Part shown: positions 17,578-26,808 of the stretch, in pieces
Layout of the letters: each line of letters starts with the position of its first letter
Numbering within the stretch: the stretch's first letter is position 1
DNA from: Flexilinea sp.
GTDB taxonomy: Bacteria; Chloroflexota; Anaerolineae; Anaerolineales; Anaerolineaceae
Assembly (NCBI GenBank): GCA_026645735.1
Contig: JAPKMT010000016.1
Location: 1 to 59,188, forward strand
DNA length: 59,188 nucleotides
Direction: 5' to 3'
Translations under genes and position numbers: made by a program
Notes under the pieces: generated by a model
Database searches by the model: none
The model's input: only the letters and a program-made list of their open reading frames with translations
What the model was told of the DNA's origin: nothing

Positions 17578-18822
17578 ATGAATTTAGCCAAAAACAAGAA
17601 ACTGCAAATATTATTATTAGCATTATTCATTCTCATAATTGGTTTTGGATGCAACTTTCCTAACGAAAATCCAAATGCAAGCCGGGACAACAATGAAATT
17701 CAAACAGATTCAACAAAACTGTTTCAGGAATTATTAACCACTGCCCAAGCTAATATTCTACAAGCTGCAATCCAAACGGAAACGCCTTTCCTTTTTTCAG
17801 TAGAAGCCCAAATTCAACAAACGACACCTCAACCAACGGAAACTATTGACCCCAACCGAACCCCTCCAACACTTCCTGGTACTTTTCAAACAGATCTTTT
17901 AAATCCACGAGATTACCCTCACACTTACATAGCAGATACTTGTGAATTTCTAAAAAATCGATGGACCCCTGGAAAAGCAGAACCGGGTACCGTGGTCATG
18001 ACCATCATGTATCACTCCATTGTGAAAGGTGATGATTCAGCAGTAACGCTGGATAATCAGATCTCATCCGAAAGACAAAAGCAAATTGCATTAGATCTTT
18101 ACAATCAAGGATTTAGTGCGATTGACATGTCTCAATTTGTAAATTTCATGAAATACAATGATTACATTCCATCACGTTCTGCTCTTCTGATCACAGACGA
18201 CAGACATTTTGAATCCTATTTTACGGATCATTTTTTACCCTTGTATCAGGATTATGGCTGGAAGGTCGTGAATGGATGGATCAGCTCCGATTCAACAACA
18301 GAAGATCTGTGGAAAGAAAACGAAAGGGTTGAAGCAGCGGGATATGTAGATCATCAGGCTCATGGAGTTGTTCATAATGAAAACATGTCCGACGGGTCAA
18401 CCGATGAATATATCTACAGTGAACTGCAAGGTTCGATTGATCGAATCCAAGAACATTTCGGCAAAATACCCCAGGCAATTATCTGGCCAGGAGGAACGTT
18501 TGGAAATCGCCCAATTCAAATTGCGAAAGAGTTGGGATATAAAGTTGGGTTCACAGTCAATCCGCGAGGGCCGGTAATGTACAATTGGATACCATTAGAT
18601 GATGAAAATGATCCGGCCAGACCTTCTTACCTTGCAGATGGATCGAGTGATCCTTTGTTTGTCATACCACGTTACTGGGACACAGATGTCAGCACCCACA
18701 TTGACACAGTTCGTCAAATAGGAAAAGCTGCTAAAGAACAGATTTTTGCCAATCGAGAGATCGAATTGGAATATTATGATATTGTGTGCAAGTCAATTAC
18801 AGGAGAAATACCGGGATTATGA
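17578..18822 (+). CDS. Polysaccharide deacetylase-family lipoprotein
   Basis: A 414-residue secreted protein. Residues 1-25 are a lipoprotein signal peptide with lipobox IGFGC, followed by a Gln/Thr/Pro-rich linker to about residue 105. The catalytic NodB-like domain starts at TIMYHSIVKGDD. SRSALLITDDRHFESYF carries a TDD that stands in for the usual TFDDG metal site, HGVVHNENMS supplies the histidines, and IIWPGGTFGNRPIQIAKELGY ends the fold (only the first part need be read). It probably deacetylates a cell-surface or exogenous glycan. The candidate -10 box TATAAT lies near 17537. It overlaps the HIT gene that follows. Confidence 0.85.
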   Translation: MNLAKNKKLQILLLALFILIIGFGCNFPNENPNASRDNNEIQTDSTKLFQELLTTAQANILQAAIQTETPFLFSVEAQIQQTTPQPTETIDPNRTPPTLPGTFQTDLLNPRDYPHTYIADTCEFLKNRWTPGKAEPGTVVMTIMYHSIVKGDDSAVTLDNQISSERQKQIALDLYNQGFSAIDMSQFVNFMKYNDYIPSRSALLITDDRHFESYFTDHFLPLYQDYGWKVVNGWISSDSTTEDLWKENERVEAAGYVDHQAHGVVHNENMSDGSTDEYIYSELQGSIDRIQEHFGKIPQAIIWPGGTFGNRPIQIAKELGYKVGFTVNPRGPVMYNWIPLDDENDPARPSYLADGSSDPLFVIPRYWDTDVSTHIDTVRQIGKAAKEQIFANREIELEYYDIVCKSITGEIPGL

Positions 18823-19178
18823 TGAAAGAATATGATCAGGATTGTATTTTTTGTAAAATCGCCAAGAGCGAGATTCCATCCAAAATTGTCTATCAGAATG
18901 AATTTGTAACCGCATTTGAGGATTTATCACCGGTCACACCCATCCATATCCTCATAATACCGAATGGTCATTATCATGACTTAAATGACTGCGGTGAAAA
19001 TGAAGCAAGTCTTCTTGGTCATATCCTGTTGGCCGCTGCAAAAATCGCCAAAGATCAGGGGATTTCTGATTCCGGATATCGGGTTGTTGTGAATGATGGT
19101 CCGGATGCGGGTCAAACTGTTTTTCATCTTCATTTCCATTTGCTTGGCGGAAGACCGATGAATTTCCGCTCTCAATAA
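18819..19178 (+). CDS. HIT family protein (Hint-like nucleotide hydrolase)
   Basis: A 119-residue histidine-triad protein that probably hydrolyses purine nucleoside phosphoramidates or related nucleotidyl conjugates. CIFCKIAKSEIPSKIVY near the start gives the CxxC zinc site of the Hint branch, and the catalytic triad is HLHFHLLGG near the C-terminus. I place the start at the ATGATG overlapping the stop of the deacetylase gene. The longer frame adds 11 residues inside that gene and lacks support. AGGAGAAA lies 11-17 bases upstream. Confidence 0.92.
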   Translation: MMKEYDQDCIFCKIAKSEIPSKIVYQNEFVTAFEDLSPVTPIHILIIPNGHYHDLNDCGENEASLLGHILLAAAKIAKDQGISDSGYRVVVNDGPDAGQTVFHLHFHLLGGRPMNFRSQ

Positions 19179-19255
19179 GATAATAAAAATGATCTGATGC
19201 AGGTTTCTGATATTTCCCGGAAATATTTTTTTTCAACAGGCATTATTCTGCTAGA

Positions 19256-19378
19256 CAGTAATTTAAAATTTGGAAAAGCCTTTTGAGAAAAAAGAGAAAA
19301 CTTGATGTTGTGTAGTTTTTGCGCTCCGCGCAAAAACTACACAACATCAAATAATTCTCACCATTTTTCGAATCGTTG
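19256..19378 (+). repeat. 123-bp palindromic repeat, copy A
   Basis: Full copy between the HIT gene and the first M23 lipoprotein gene. It opens with CAGTAATTTAAAATTTGG and closes with a reverse match ending TTCGAATCGTTG. The stem is a perfect 23 bp (19302-19324 with 19328-19350) with loop TCC. The two flanks differ in length, 69 bases before the loop and 51 after, so the element has an orientation. The long-flank sequence GGAAAAGCCTTTTGAG is shared with copy B and nearly with copy E. Confidence 0.9.
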
Positions 19379-19401
19379 TCTGCCTGATCGGCAATTCACT
19401 C

Positions 19402-21021
19402 ATGAAAATAAAAAGAAAATTTAGAATGCGATTTGATCTCAAAGTAAGTATCCTGTTCATGATAATAATTTCATTTTCTTCTGGATGTCTTCCGGAAAAA
19501 AGGGCAAGCCAGGTACAACCTTTGGATCTGATCCATCCTATTGCGTCTTTAACTTCGGCTGCTTTGACGGAGTATCCATGGACAGCAACACCAGAGTGGA
19601 AACCATCAATTACACCGCAACCAACACTAGTTCAATTAACACCTTTGCCCACTCATCCACAAATCAAACTGGAAAGAATTCCAACATTAAGATCAGAGGA
19701 CACCAGTCATATTGTCGCAGAGGGAGAAACGATCACAATCATTGCGGCAAAGAATCTGGTTTCAAAAAATGCCATAATTGAAAAAAACAAGATTAATAAT
19801 CCAGATCTAATTGCTGTGGGAGAAGAATTGATTATTCCGGCTCAAATTCCCGATTTTCAGGATGCCGGTTACGAAATATTACCTGAGAAAGCAATTCTTT
19901 TCGGGCGATCTGCCGGCAATTTTGACATTCAGGAATTTTTAACAGAACATCCGCAAAGCTACCTTTCAAACTACATTGAACCAGAACCGACACCAAATCC
20001 AGAAATAAAAAAGTCTGATCAAAAAAATTCTTTCCAGCCAAGGAATGGCGCAGAAATTTTGTATCAGACTGCAGTCCAGAATTCGATCGATCCGCGAATT
20101 TTGATCGCATTAATGGAATTTCAAACACATTCGATCAGCGAAAAAAAACCGAATGGAAATCAGAAGAACAGTGTTATCGCACATTTAGGTTCTTACTATG
20201 AACCTTTAGCACGACAGCTTGCATGGGCGGCAGATACTCTGAATGAAGGATATTACAACTGGAAGAATAATAAAACCAATTTGTGGATCCTGGATGATGA
20301 AACGCTTGTCTCAGTGAATCCAAAAGTAAATGCTTCAAGCGCTGCATTACAATATTTTTTCAGTAAAATTTTTGGCACCGAAGATTGGCTCTATGCAATT
20401 TCTAAAAATGGGTTTTCTTTAACCTATCAACAACTATTTGGTGAAGAACTGGAAAATGATATCCGTAATACAGAATCGATGACCTTTCCGAAACTTGATT
20501 TGCCATTTGCATCCGGTGAAATCTGGTCTTATACGAGCGGACCGCACGTTGGATGGACGGATGGAACGCCTTGGTCAGCGATTGATTTTGCTCCGCCGGA
20601 TGCTGTAGGATGCAATTTAAGCCAGTACTGGATCACTGCTTCTGCGCCTGGAATCATTGTTTATTCAAATAATGGTCTGGTCATCGAGGATCTGGACGGT
20701 GACGGTAATCTGGGCACCGGATGGACTTTAATTTATTTGCATGTTGAATCCAGAAACCGGATTGAAAAAGATATTCGGGTTGATAGAGGTACACAAATTG
20801 GTCATCCGTCTTGTGAGGGAGGGATTGCAAATGGATCGCATGTTCATTTGGCGAGAAGGTATAATGGAGAATGGATTCCAATCAGTCAAGACTACCCGAT
20901 GATATTGAGTGGATGGGAAGTTTTTTCAGCCGGATCAGATTATGATGGTTACCTGGAAAAAAATGGCAGACTTATTGAAGCGTGGTATTTTAAAACTGAA
21001 GCAAGTGAAATCTCATACTAG
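19402..21021 (+). CDS. LysM / lysozyme-like / M23 peptidase lipoprotein, paralogue 1
   Basis: A 539-residue surface lipoprotein (lipobox FSSGC). A Thr/Pro-rich linker leads to one LysM domain (residues about 101-150, HIVAEGETITIIAAKN), followed by an alpha-helical part with SIDPRILIALMEFQTHS near 227-243 that resembles a lytic transglycosylase core. The C-terminal M23-type domain begins GPHVGWTDGTPWSAIDFAP near 377-396 and ends with HVHLAR near 479. Its zinc-ligand candidates are spaced H-x12-D rather than the usual H-x3-D. A DLDGDGNLGTGW loop lies between them. Predicted role: peptidoglycan binding and remodelling. The second paralogue overlaps its 3' end. Confidence 0.85.
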   Translation: MKIKRKFRMRFDLKVSILFMIIISFSSGCLPEKRASQVQPLDLIHPIASLTSAALTEYPWTATPEWKPSITPQPTLVQLTPLPTHPQIKLERIPTLRSEDTSHIVAEGETITIIAAKNLVSKNAIIEKNKINNPDLIAVGEELIIPAQIPDFQDAGYEILPEKAILFGRSAGNFDIQEFLTEHPQSYLSNYIEPEPTPNPEIKKSDQKNSFQPRNGAEILYQTAVQNSIDPRILIALMEFQTHSISEKKPNGNQKNSVIAHLGSYYEPLARQLAWAADTLNEGYYNWKNNKTNLWILDDETLVSVNPKVNASSAALQYFFSKIFGTEDWLYAISKNGFSLTYQQLFGEELENDIRNTESMTFPKLDLPFASGEIWSYTSGPHVGWTDGTPWSAIDFAPPDAVGCNLSQYWITASAPGIIVYSNNGLVIEDLDGDGNLGTGWTLIYLHVESRNRIEKDIRVDRGTQIGHPSCEGGIANGSHVHLARRYNGEWIPISQDYPMILSGWEVFSAGSDYDGYLEKNGRLIEAWYFKTEASEISY

Positions 21022-22810
21022 TATTATCAGCTTCACGATCCTTTTGATACTTTTTGGAATTCCCTCATTTGCGTGCACACGATCCGTTTCTGAACCTAAA
21101 GAACTTACTCAAGAAGCAATCCAATTCCAATTAACAAAAATTGCCCGAGAAACCGAGGTGCCTTCGGCTGTATCTGCTCAAATTATTGTTCCGCTTGTCA
21201 CTCACACGATACAACCAACTCCCATCGTATTTGATACCGCAGAACCGTCACCCGTCATTCAGATTCCTCAGGTTCAGGTATCAGAGATGCCGGAAATTGT
21301 CCAAATTATCCCCATTCAAACGCTGACACCCACACTTGAAGATTCAATAAAACCCGTCTCCCGAAATACAATCCAGGTAGAATTAATCAATCCGGATATC
21401 CCTTTGGCAACTCCGACGAAAAAAGAGGATTTCCAAACTGATGTGACAACTGCCGCCACCATTATTCCGGACGATCTCCCTCTTTTAGAAATGAAAGATA
21501 CTGAGAAAATTCTGTATACCACGCAAAATGGAGATATTTTGGAGGTAGTTGCACACCGATTTGGAACATCTGTCAGTAAAATCACATCCATCGCTGTCAT
21601 CAAAGCAAAAGGATTTTTGGACCCCAATATATCACTTTTTATTCCAGTAAAAAACAGGAACTATCTGTCTGGAATCAAGATTTTACCGGATGAATATATA
21701 GTACTTTCAAATACAGCAACCGATTACAACATCGTACAAGAAATCAAAAATGCGAATGGGTTTTTAGCCAATTATGAGGAATATACCTCAGATGGGCTGA
21801 TGCAAGGCAGTGAAATCATCTATAAGGTTTCCAGAGATTTCTCTATCAATCCAATCGTTCTGCTGTCGCTTTTGGAATATAAAAGCCATTGGGTATATTC
21901 AAACCCAGGGACAACTGCTGAAATTGATTATCCGATGGGCTGGATTGATTCAAACCACAAAGGATTATACAAACAGATGACCTGGGCAGCCGGGATGCTA
22001 TCAACAGGATATTATGGATGGAGATATGGGAAAATTAACGATATCCCGTTCTATAAAAATCCGAAACCTGGAAAACCAATCTTTTTTGAACCATCGCTCA
22101 ATGCCGGATCTGTCGCAATTCAATACTTATTTTCGCAATTGTATACCTGGAATGAAGTTGAACCCGCAATTTACGGAGAAAATGGCTTTTTTTCAGTGTT
22201 TATTTCACTGTTTGGCAATGTATGGGAGGGTTATCAGCAAAACCCAAATGGTTTAAACGCCCGGACCATGCAGATCGAATTATCACTCCCGTTTTCAAGA
22301 TTTGAAACCTGGTCAATGACAGGTGGACCGCATGCAGCCTGGAGTACAGGATCTCCATCAGGAGCAATTGATTTGGCGCCTTCCTCCTCCGATCACGGTT
22401 GTGTGGAATCAAAATCCTGGATTAAAGCTTCTACAGCAGGACAAGTAGTTCGTTCTTCAAAAGGTGTTGTTATTATTGATTCGGATGGTGATGGATTGGA
22501 AGAGACAGGCTGGGTAATTCTGTATCTGCATGTTGCTACAGCAGACCGCATTTCAGAAGGCACAATCGTTCAGACAGGTGGAAATATTGGGCATCCATCC
22601 TGTGAAGGCGGAAATGCCACTGGAACCCATGTACATGTTGCAAGAAAATACAATGGAGAATGGATACCAGCTTTTGGACCCATTCCATTTGTCCTGAGTG
22701 GATGGACAGTCTTCGACGGTGAAAAAGAATATGATGGCGGGATGAGAAGAGGAAATTCCATTGTGATCGCAAATCCATACGGGTCACAAGAATCGTTAGT
22801 CAGATTTTAG
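21005..22810 (+). CDS. LysM / lysozyme-like / M23 peptidase lipoprotein, paralogue 2
   Basis: A 601-residue paralogue of the preceding gene. I start it at GTG 21005, which gives a lipoprotein signal peptide MKSHTSIISF... with lipobox PSFAC. The longest open frame begins 32 codons earlier with a segment unlike any signal sequence. The start lies 17 bases inside the previous gene, implying translational coupling. A long Thr/Pro linker precedes a diverged LysM domain (about 171-218). The helical part has INPIVLLSLLEYKSHW near 281, and the M23 domain has GPHAAWSTGSPSGAIDLAP near 440, DSDGDGLEETGW and HVHVAR near 543. Same H-x12-D spacing as the paralogue. Confidence 0.83.
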   Translation: MKSHTSIISFTILLILFGIPSFACTRSVSEPKELTQEAIQFQLTKIARETEVPSAVSAQIIVPLVTHTIQPTPIVFDTAEPSPVIQIPQVQVSEMPEIVQIIPIQTLTPTLEDSIKPVSRNTIQVELINPDIPLATPTKKEDFQTDVTTAATIIPDDLPLLEMKDTEKILYTTQNGDILEVVAHRFGTSVSKITSIAVIKAKGFLDPNISLFIPVKNRNYLSGIKILPDEYIVLSNTATDYNIVQEIKNANGFLANYEEYTSDGLMQGSEIIYKVSRDFSINPIVLLSLLEYKSHWVYSNPGTTAEIDYPMGWIDSNHKGLYKQMTWAAGMLSTGYYGWRYGKINDIPFYKNPKPGKPIFFEPSLNAGSVAIQYLFSQLYTWNEVEPAIYGENGFFSVFISLFGNVWEGYQQNPNGLNARTMQIELSLPFSRFETWSMTGGPHAAWSTGSPSGAIDLAPSSSDHGCVESKSWIKASTAGQVVRSSKGVVIIDSDGDGLEETGWVILYLHVATADRISEGTIVQTGGNIGHPSCEGGNATGTHVHVARKYNGEWIPAFGPIPFVLSGWTVFDGEKEYDGGMRRGNSIVIANPYGSQESLVRF

Positions 22811-22881
22811 TCACTTTACAGTTCATTCTCTCATAAAAGAAATCACTATTAAGAAATAAAGACTTTCCTTTCTTATCGATC

Positions 22882-23004
22882 CAGTAATTCGAAATTTGGA
22901 AAAGCCTTTTGAGAAAAAAGAGAAAACTTGTTGTTGTGTTGTTTTTGCGCAAAGCGCAAAAACAACACAACAACATATAATTCTCCCCATACTACAAATT
23001 GCTG
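22882..23004 (+). repeat. 123-bp palindromic repeat, copy B
   Basis: Full copy between M23 paralogues 2 and 3, in the same orientation as copy A. It starts CAGTAATTCGAAATTTGG and ends near CAAATTGCTG. The stem is a perfect 22 bp (22929-22950 with 22954-22975) with loop AAA. The first 50 or so bases are almost identical to copy A, while the stem differs at paired positions. Confidence 0.9.
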
Positions 23005-23059
23005 TTATCGATTGAGAGAATTTCGTAATACTGTCTCTTTGTGTTAGAATGTAAAATTA

Positions 23060-24676
23060 ATGATGGCTAAGTATTTGAGAAAAAAATTATTTGTCACAAC
23101 CCCCCTAATATTGCTTATTATTCTCATATTCAGCAGCTGTAGTGTCAACCAGAATTCCAGTTCTACACCGGAAAGCGATGGTATGTTGAATCCTTTGCTT
23201 GAATCAGATGAGCAAGTACTAACACCTTCTCCGCCTGGAATCGCCTTTGAAAATGACCAAACATCCGCACAGGCCGAAATGGTCTATGATGACAAAAACC
23301 CGCGTCCTCGATACATGCCCGGTGAATTGGTAGATTATATTGCGCAATCAGGTGATATTCTTTCCGCTTTGGCTGCAAGGTTTAATACGTCTGAACAGGA
23401 AATTCGGGATGCAAATCCAATCATTCCTCCGGATGCCACAACCCTGCCCGCAGGATTTCCTATGAAAATTCCAATCTATTACAAAAGCCAATGGGGAAGT
23501 TCATTTCAAATCATTTCCGACGCAATGTTTGTCAATAGTCCTGCTCAGATTGGATTCAACGCCAGAAGTTTCGTTGATCGCCAACCTGGATGGTATAAAT
23601 ACTTCACCGCATATACTGGCGAAAAAAATCGCCGTGGTGGTGAAATGGTCGATTATATAGCCACATCATACAGTCTTAGTCCGCGATTATTGTTAGCCAT
23701 CATAGAATTTCAGACTGGAGCTTTATCCCAAAAAATACGCCCGGAAAATATTAACAACAGTGCAGTATTAGGATTTGAGGGCAGAGATTCGAAAACATTG
23801 AGTTCCCAAATCAATCGTCTGGCAAATTACCTGAATCAAATGTATTATGAATTCAGAGAAGGGAAACAGCTTGAATTTGAACTGCAAGATGGTTCCCTCT
23901 TTCGAGTCGATCCCTGGCAAAATGCTTCTACTGCAGCACTCCAGCATTATTTTGCAAAGACTTTATCTGCAGAAAATTTCTATAAAGCAATCAGCCTGGA
24001 TGGTTTTATCAAAACCTACGAAAATCTATTCGGCAAGATCCCTCAGGAACTGATGGGAGGAAACATTCCTGGAAGTTTACGGCAGCCACAATTCTTGCTG
24101 CCATTTGAAGATGGAAAAAGTTGGGCTTTCACTGGAGGGCCACACGCAGCCTGGGGAGACAATCAACCGTATGCAGCACTTGATTTCGCACCACCTTCAG
24201 AATCAAGTGGTTGTGTTTACAGTGATCAATGGGTTTTGGCTCCAGCAGACGGGATCATCGTGCGAACAGAAACCGGCGTTGCAGTTTTAGATTTGGACGG
24301 GGATTCAGATGAACGTACTGGATGGAATCTGTTGTTTCTCCACCTTCTGACGGATTCAATTCCTCCAACAGGTACAAGATTACGTGCCGGTGACCGAATT
24401 GGTCATCCGTCTTGCGATGGGGGAACATCAACTGGTACCCATTTTCACATAGCTAGAAAATTTAATGGAGAATGGATACCAGCCGGTGGTATTATCCCAT
24501 TCAATTTCGAGGGTTGGATTGCAGAAAATGGAGCAGAGCCTTATCTTGGATATCTGAAACGTTATTCAAGTACCGTTCGGGCTTGTGAATGTTCCGATTT
24601 TAAAAGTCTGATCCATACAGGTCCGCCGATCGTTCCCACCCAGACACCTACTCCCAAACCGACACCGAATCCATAA
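23060..24676 (+). CDS. LysM / lysozyme-like / M23 peptidase lipoprotein, paralogue 3
   Basis: A 538-residue paralogue. The lipobox is FSSC after a 26-residue signal region. The LysM domain is at about 90-140 (DYIAQSGDILSALAARFNTS), followed by a helical lysozyme-like part with SPRLLLAIIEFQTGAL near 207. The M23 domain has GPHAAWGDNQPYAALDFAP near 359, DLDGDSDERTGW, and HFHIAR near 461. The tail is a short Pro/Thr-rich stretch. No clear terminator follows on the plus strand before the convergent esterase gene. Separated from paralogue 2 by repeat copy B. Confidence 0.85.
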   Translation: MMAKYLRKKLFVTTPLILLIILIFSSCSVNQNSSSTPESDGMLNPLLESDEQVLTPSPPGIAFENDQTSAQAEMVYDDKNPRPRYMPGELVDYIAQSGDILSALAARFNTSEQEIRDANPIIPPDATTLPAGFPMKIPIYYKSQWGSSFQIISDAMFVNSPAQIGFNARSFVDRQPGWYKYFTAYTGEKNRRGGEMVDYIATSYSLSPRLLLAIIEFQTGALSQKIRPENINNSAVLGFEGRDSKTLSSQINRLANYLNQMYYEFREGKQLEFELQDGSLFRVDPWQNASTAALQHYFAKTLSAENFYKAISLDGFIKTYENLFGKIPQELMGGNIPGSLRQPQFLLPFEDGKSWAFTGGPHAAWGDNQPYAALDFAPPSESSGCVYSDQWVLAPADGIIVRTETGVAVLDLDGDSDERTGWNLLFLHLLTDSIPPTGTRLRAGDRIGHPSCDGGTSTGTHFHIARKFNGEWIPAGGIIPFNFEGWIAENGAEPYLGYLKRYSSTVRACECSDFKSLIHTGPPIVPTQTPTPKPTPNP

Positions 24677-24693
24677 AATACGTCAGAAATTGC

Positions 24694-24714
24694 AAAAAGG
24701 AAAATTGGTTTTCC
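24694..24714 (-). terminator. Weak terminator of the sugar transport operon
   Basis: On the minus strand GGAAAA pairs with TTTTCC around CCAA (24699-24714), followed by TTTTT (24694-24698). The stem has only six pairs. Confidence 0.4.
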
Positions 24715-24719
24715 ATTCA

Positions 24720-25778
24720 TCACATCGTTGCGATTTCTTTTACCATCTCTTCCGTGCAATCTTCAGCCTGTGGAAACTCACCGGTGTGTTCAAAGAAGGC
24801 GTGAGGCATACCTTTATACCGGAAAAATTTTGTTGGAACACCTGCCGCTGCCAGACGCATCCCAAATAATTCTTCTTCCTGACGTAGATAATCAAATTCA
24901 GAAGAAGCGATAAATGTTTTTGGGAAAATTCGATAATCCGCTGCAAGAAATGGAGATATTAATAGATTATAAAGATCTTCAGGTTTATCCGGATACAAGG
25001 AATAAACATATTTCATTGCATCTTTTACTTCGGATACCATCATCTCTAGAACTTCAGTTTCCGTATTCTTGGCATAGACATCCTTGGACCAGCCAAAATC
25101 GATATCAGGATTGATCATGAATACCGGATAAAGCAGTAATTGCAACTTGATAATTCTCTTAGTATCCAATATGCAACATGCAGCAGCGATATTTCCTCCT
25201 GCAGAATCGCCAGCAACAGCGATCTTGTCTGGCAGGATATCTAACTGAGATGCATGATCATGTGCCCATTGTACCGCCTGCCAGCATTGTTGCAATCCGA
25301 CTGGGAACCGATTTTCTGGTGCAAGTGCATAATCCACTGACATCACAACGGCATTTGCCCGGTCAGCAAGTAAGCGGCATGCATTTTCGACGACGCGTGT
25401 GGTTCCTCCATAAAAAGCTCCGCCATGAAAATAACAAATCAAATGTTTCTTCCCTGTTGATTGAGGCGTATACAACCATACAGGGACATTTCCTGATTTG
25501 AGAGCAAGCAGCTTCTGTTTTGTTTTCACACCAGAACTAAGATCCTGACTTACACAACCCATTCTGGATCTTAGAATTTTTACTTCCTCCATCGTAATCT
25601 GCTTTGTATCAGCAACTGAAAATGGAGGAAGGGGTTGGCGGTACCTTTTTAGAACTCTGGGATCTGGTATACCAGTCTGATCTGTTTCAGGAATTGGCTT
25701 GATGGTTATTTCCAATCCATTGATAAATTCCTTTTGTGATCGGTTTTGTAATTGAGAAAGGCATTCCTGATATTCCAT
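24720..25778 (-). CDS. Alpha/beta hydrolase, acetyl esterase family
   Basis: A 352-residue esterase of the hormone-sensitive-lipase group. The oxyanion-hole motif ICYFHGGAFYGG is at about 115-126, the nucleophile elbow AGDSAGGNIAA at about 190, and the catalytic histidine in GMPHAFF near the C-terminus. Members hydrolyse short-chain acyl esters. It is the last gene of the sugar transporter operon, 20 bases after the permease, so removal of acetyl groups from an imported or secreted sugar derivative is a reasonable inference. No signal peptide is visible, so it should act in the cytoplasm. Confidence 0.88.
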   Translation of the reverse strand: MEYQECLSQLQNRSQKEFINGLEITIKPIPETDQTGIPDPRVLKRYRQPLPPFSVADTKQITMEEVKILRSRMGCVSQDLSSGVKTKQKLLALKSGNVPVWLYTPQSTGKKHLICYFHGGAFYGGTTRVVENACRLLADRANAVVMSVDYALAPENRFPVGLQQCWQAVQWAHDHASQLDILPDKIAVAGDSAGGNIAAACCILDTKRIIKLQLLLYPVFMINPDIDFGWSKDVYAKNTETEVLEMMVSEVKDAMKYVYSLYPDKPEDLYNLLISPFLAADYRIFPKTFIASSEFDYLRQEEELFGMRLAAAGVPTKFFRYKGMPHAFFEHTGEFPQAEDCTEEMVKEIATM

Positions 25779-25798
25779 GATTCATCCTTTCCTCAAAA

Positions 25799-26803
25799 TT
25801 AATCGTTCCGATGATACTTACGCATATCAATACTGACTGCAAAAATGATTATCAAACCTTTAACTACATATTGCCAATAAGAACTCAAACCGATAAAGGT
25901 AAGCCCATAATTAATCACATTGAAGATCAGTACACCAAAGAAAACGCCAAAGACATTTCCGACGCCACCGGTCAGGGAGCATCCACCAACGATACAGGAA
26001 GCAATTGCATCCATTTCATAACCGTTTCCATAGGTACTTGTTGCAGAACCGGTTCTGGCCGCTTCAAGACATCCGGCCAAACCATAGCAGGCTCCAGCGA
26101 TTGCAAACGTAATCATTTGAATTTTGAAAACATTGATTCCGGAAACACGCGCTGCTTCAGAATTACTGCCAGCCGCAAAAATTTCACGTCCAAGACAAGT
26201 CTTGGTCAGGAGAATATGCACAGCAATGCAGACTCCAATTGCGATAAAAATGATATATGGAACACTCAGAAAGCTGGCAGTTCCAAGATCTGTAAATGGC
26301 TTGAGGAATCCACCTAATGGTTGTGAATTGTTTGGCGGCTTATTAGAATACAAACAATTGGCACCATATGCAACCATCATCCAGCCTAATGTAGCCAAAA
26401 AAGAAGGAACTTTTAATTTTGCTACAGAAAAACCGTTTGCCAGGCCAACCATCAAACCAATCAGAATTGCAGCAATTAACGGGACAATCACTGGCATTTC
26501 GGGTAGATTAGGCCAGAATTTAATGTAATAATCAGATTTTTGAGCCAAAGATCCAGCCACAACTGCAGCTAATCCAACTGTTCGACCGCCGGACAAATCA
26601 GCGGATCCTGAAACCAGGATGAACATACAGCCCATTGCCACGATAATCCGGGTAGAACTCTGCATCAAGATATCCCGCAAAACCCGCAATGAGAAAAATT
26701 TTGGAGACATCATTCCAATAATCAAAATCATCAGTGCCATGATGATATACAAGGCATAATTTTCCAATATAAACCGAAGTGAGTATTTCTTTGAATTTTC
26801 CAT
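25799..26803 (-). CDS. Sugar ABC transporter permease (Mgl/Rbs type)
   Basis: A 334-residue inner-membrane permease of the BPD_transp_2 family with eight or more hydrophobic segments. It has the family block GRTVGLAAVVAGSLA near 75 and EAARTGSATSTYGNGYEMDAIASCIVGG (part: GNGYEMDAIAS), which is typical of ribose/galactose/methyl-galactoside permeases. It forms the membrane channel for the ATPase encoded 5 bases upstream. Sugar specificity cannot be read from the sequence. Confidence 0.93.
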   Translation of the reverse strand: MENSKKYSLRFILENYALYIIMALMILIIGMMSPKFFSLRVLRDILMQSSTRIIVAMGCMFILVSGSADLSGGRTVGLAAVVAGSLAQKSDYYIKFWPNLPEMPVIVPLIAAILIGLMVGLANGFSVAKLKVPSFLATLGWMMVAYGANCLYSNKPPNNSQPLGGFLKPFTDLGTASFLSVPYIIFIAIGVCIAVHILLTKTCLGREIFAAGSNSEAARVSGINVFKIQMITFAIAGACYGLAGCLEAARTGSATSTYGNGYEMDAIASCIVGGCSLTGGVGNVFGVFFGVLIFNVINYGLTFIGLSSYWQYVVKGLIIIFAVSIDMRKYHRND

Positions 26804-26808
26804 CGGTA

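Noticed and set aside
20909..21004. Longer N-terminus for M23 paralogue 2
   Set aside because: It would place the lipoprotein signal internally and has no start support.
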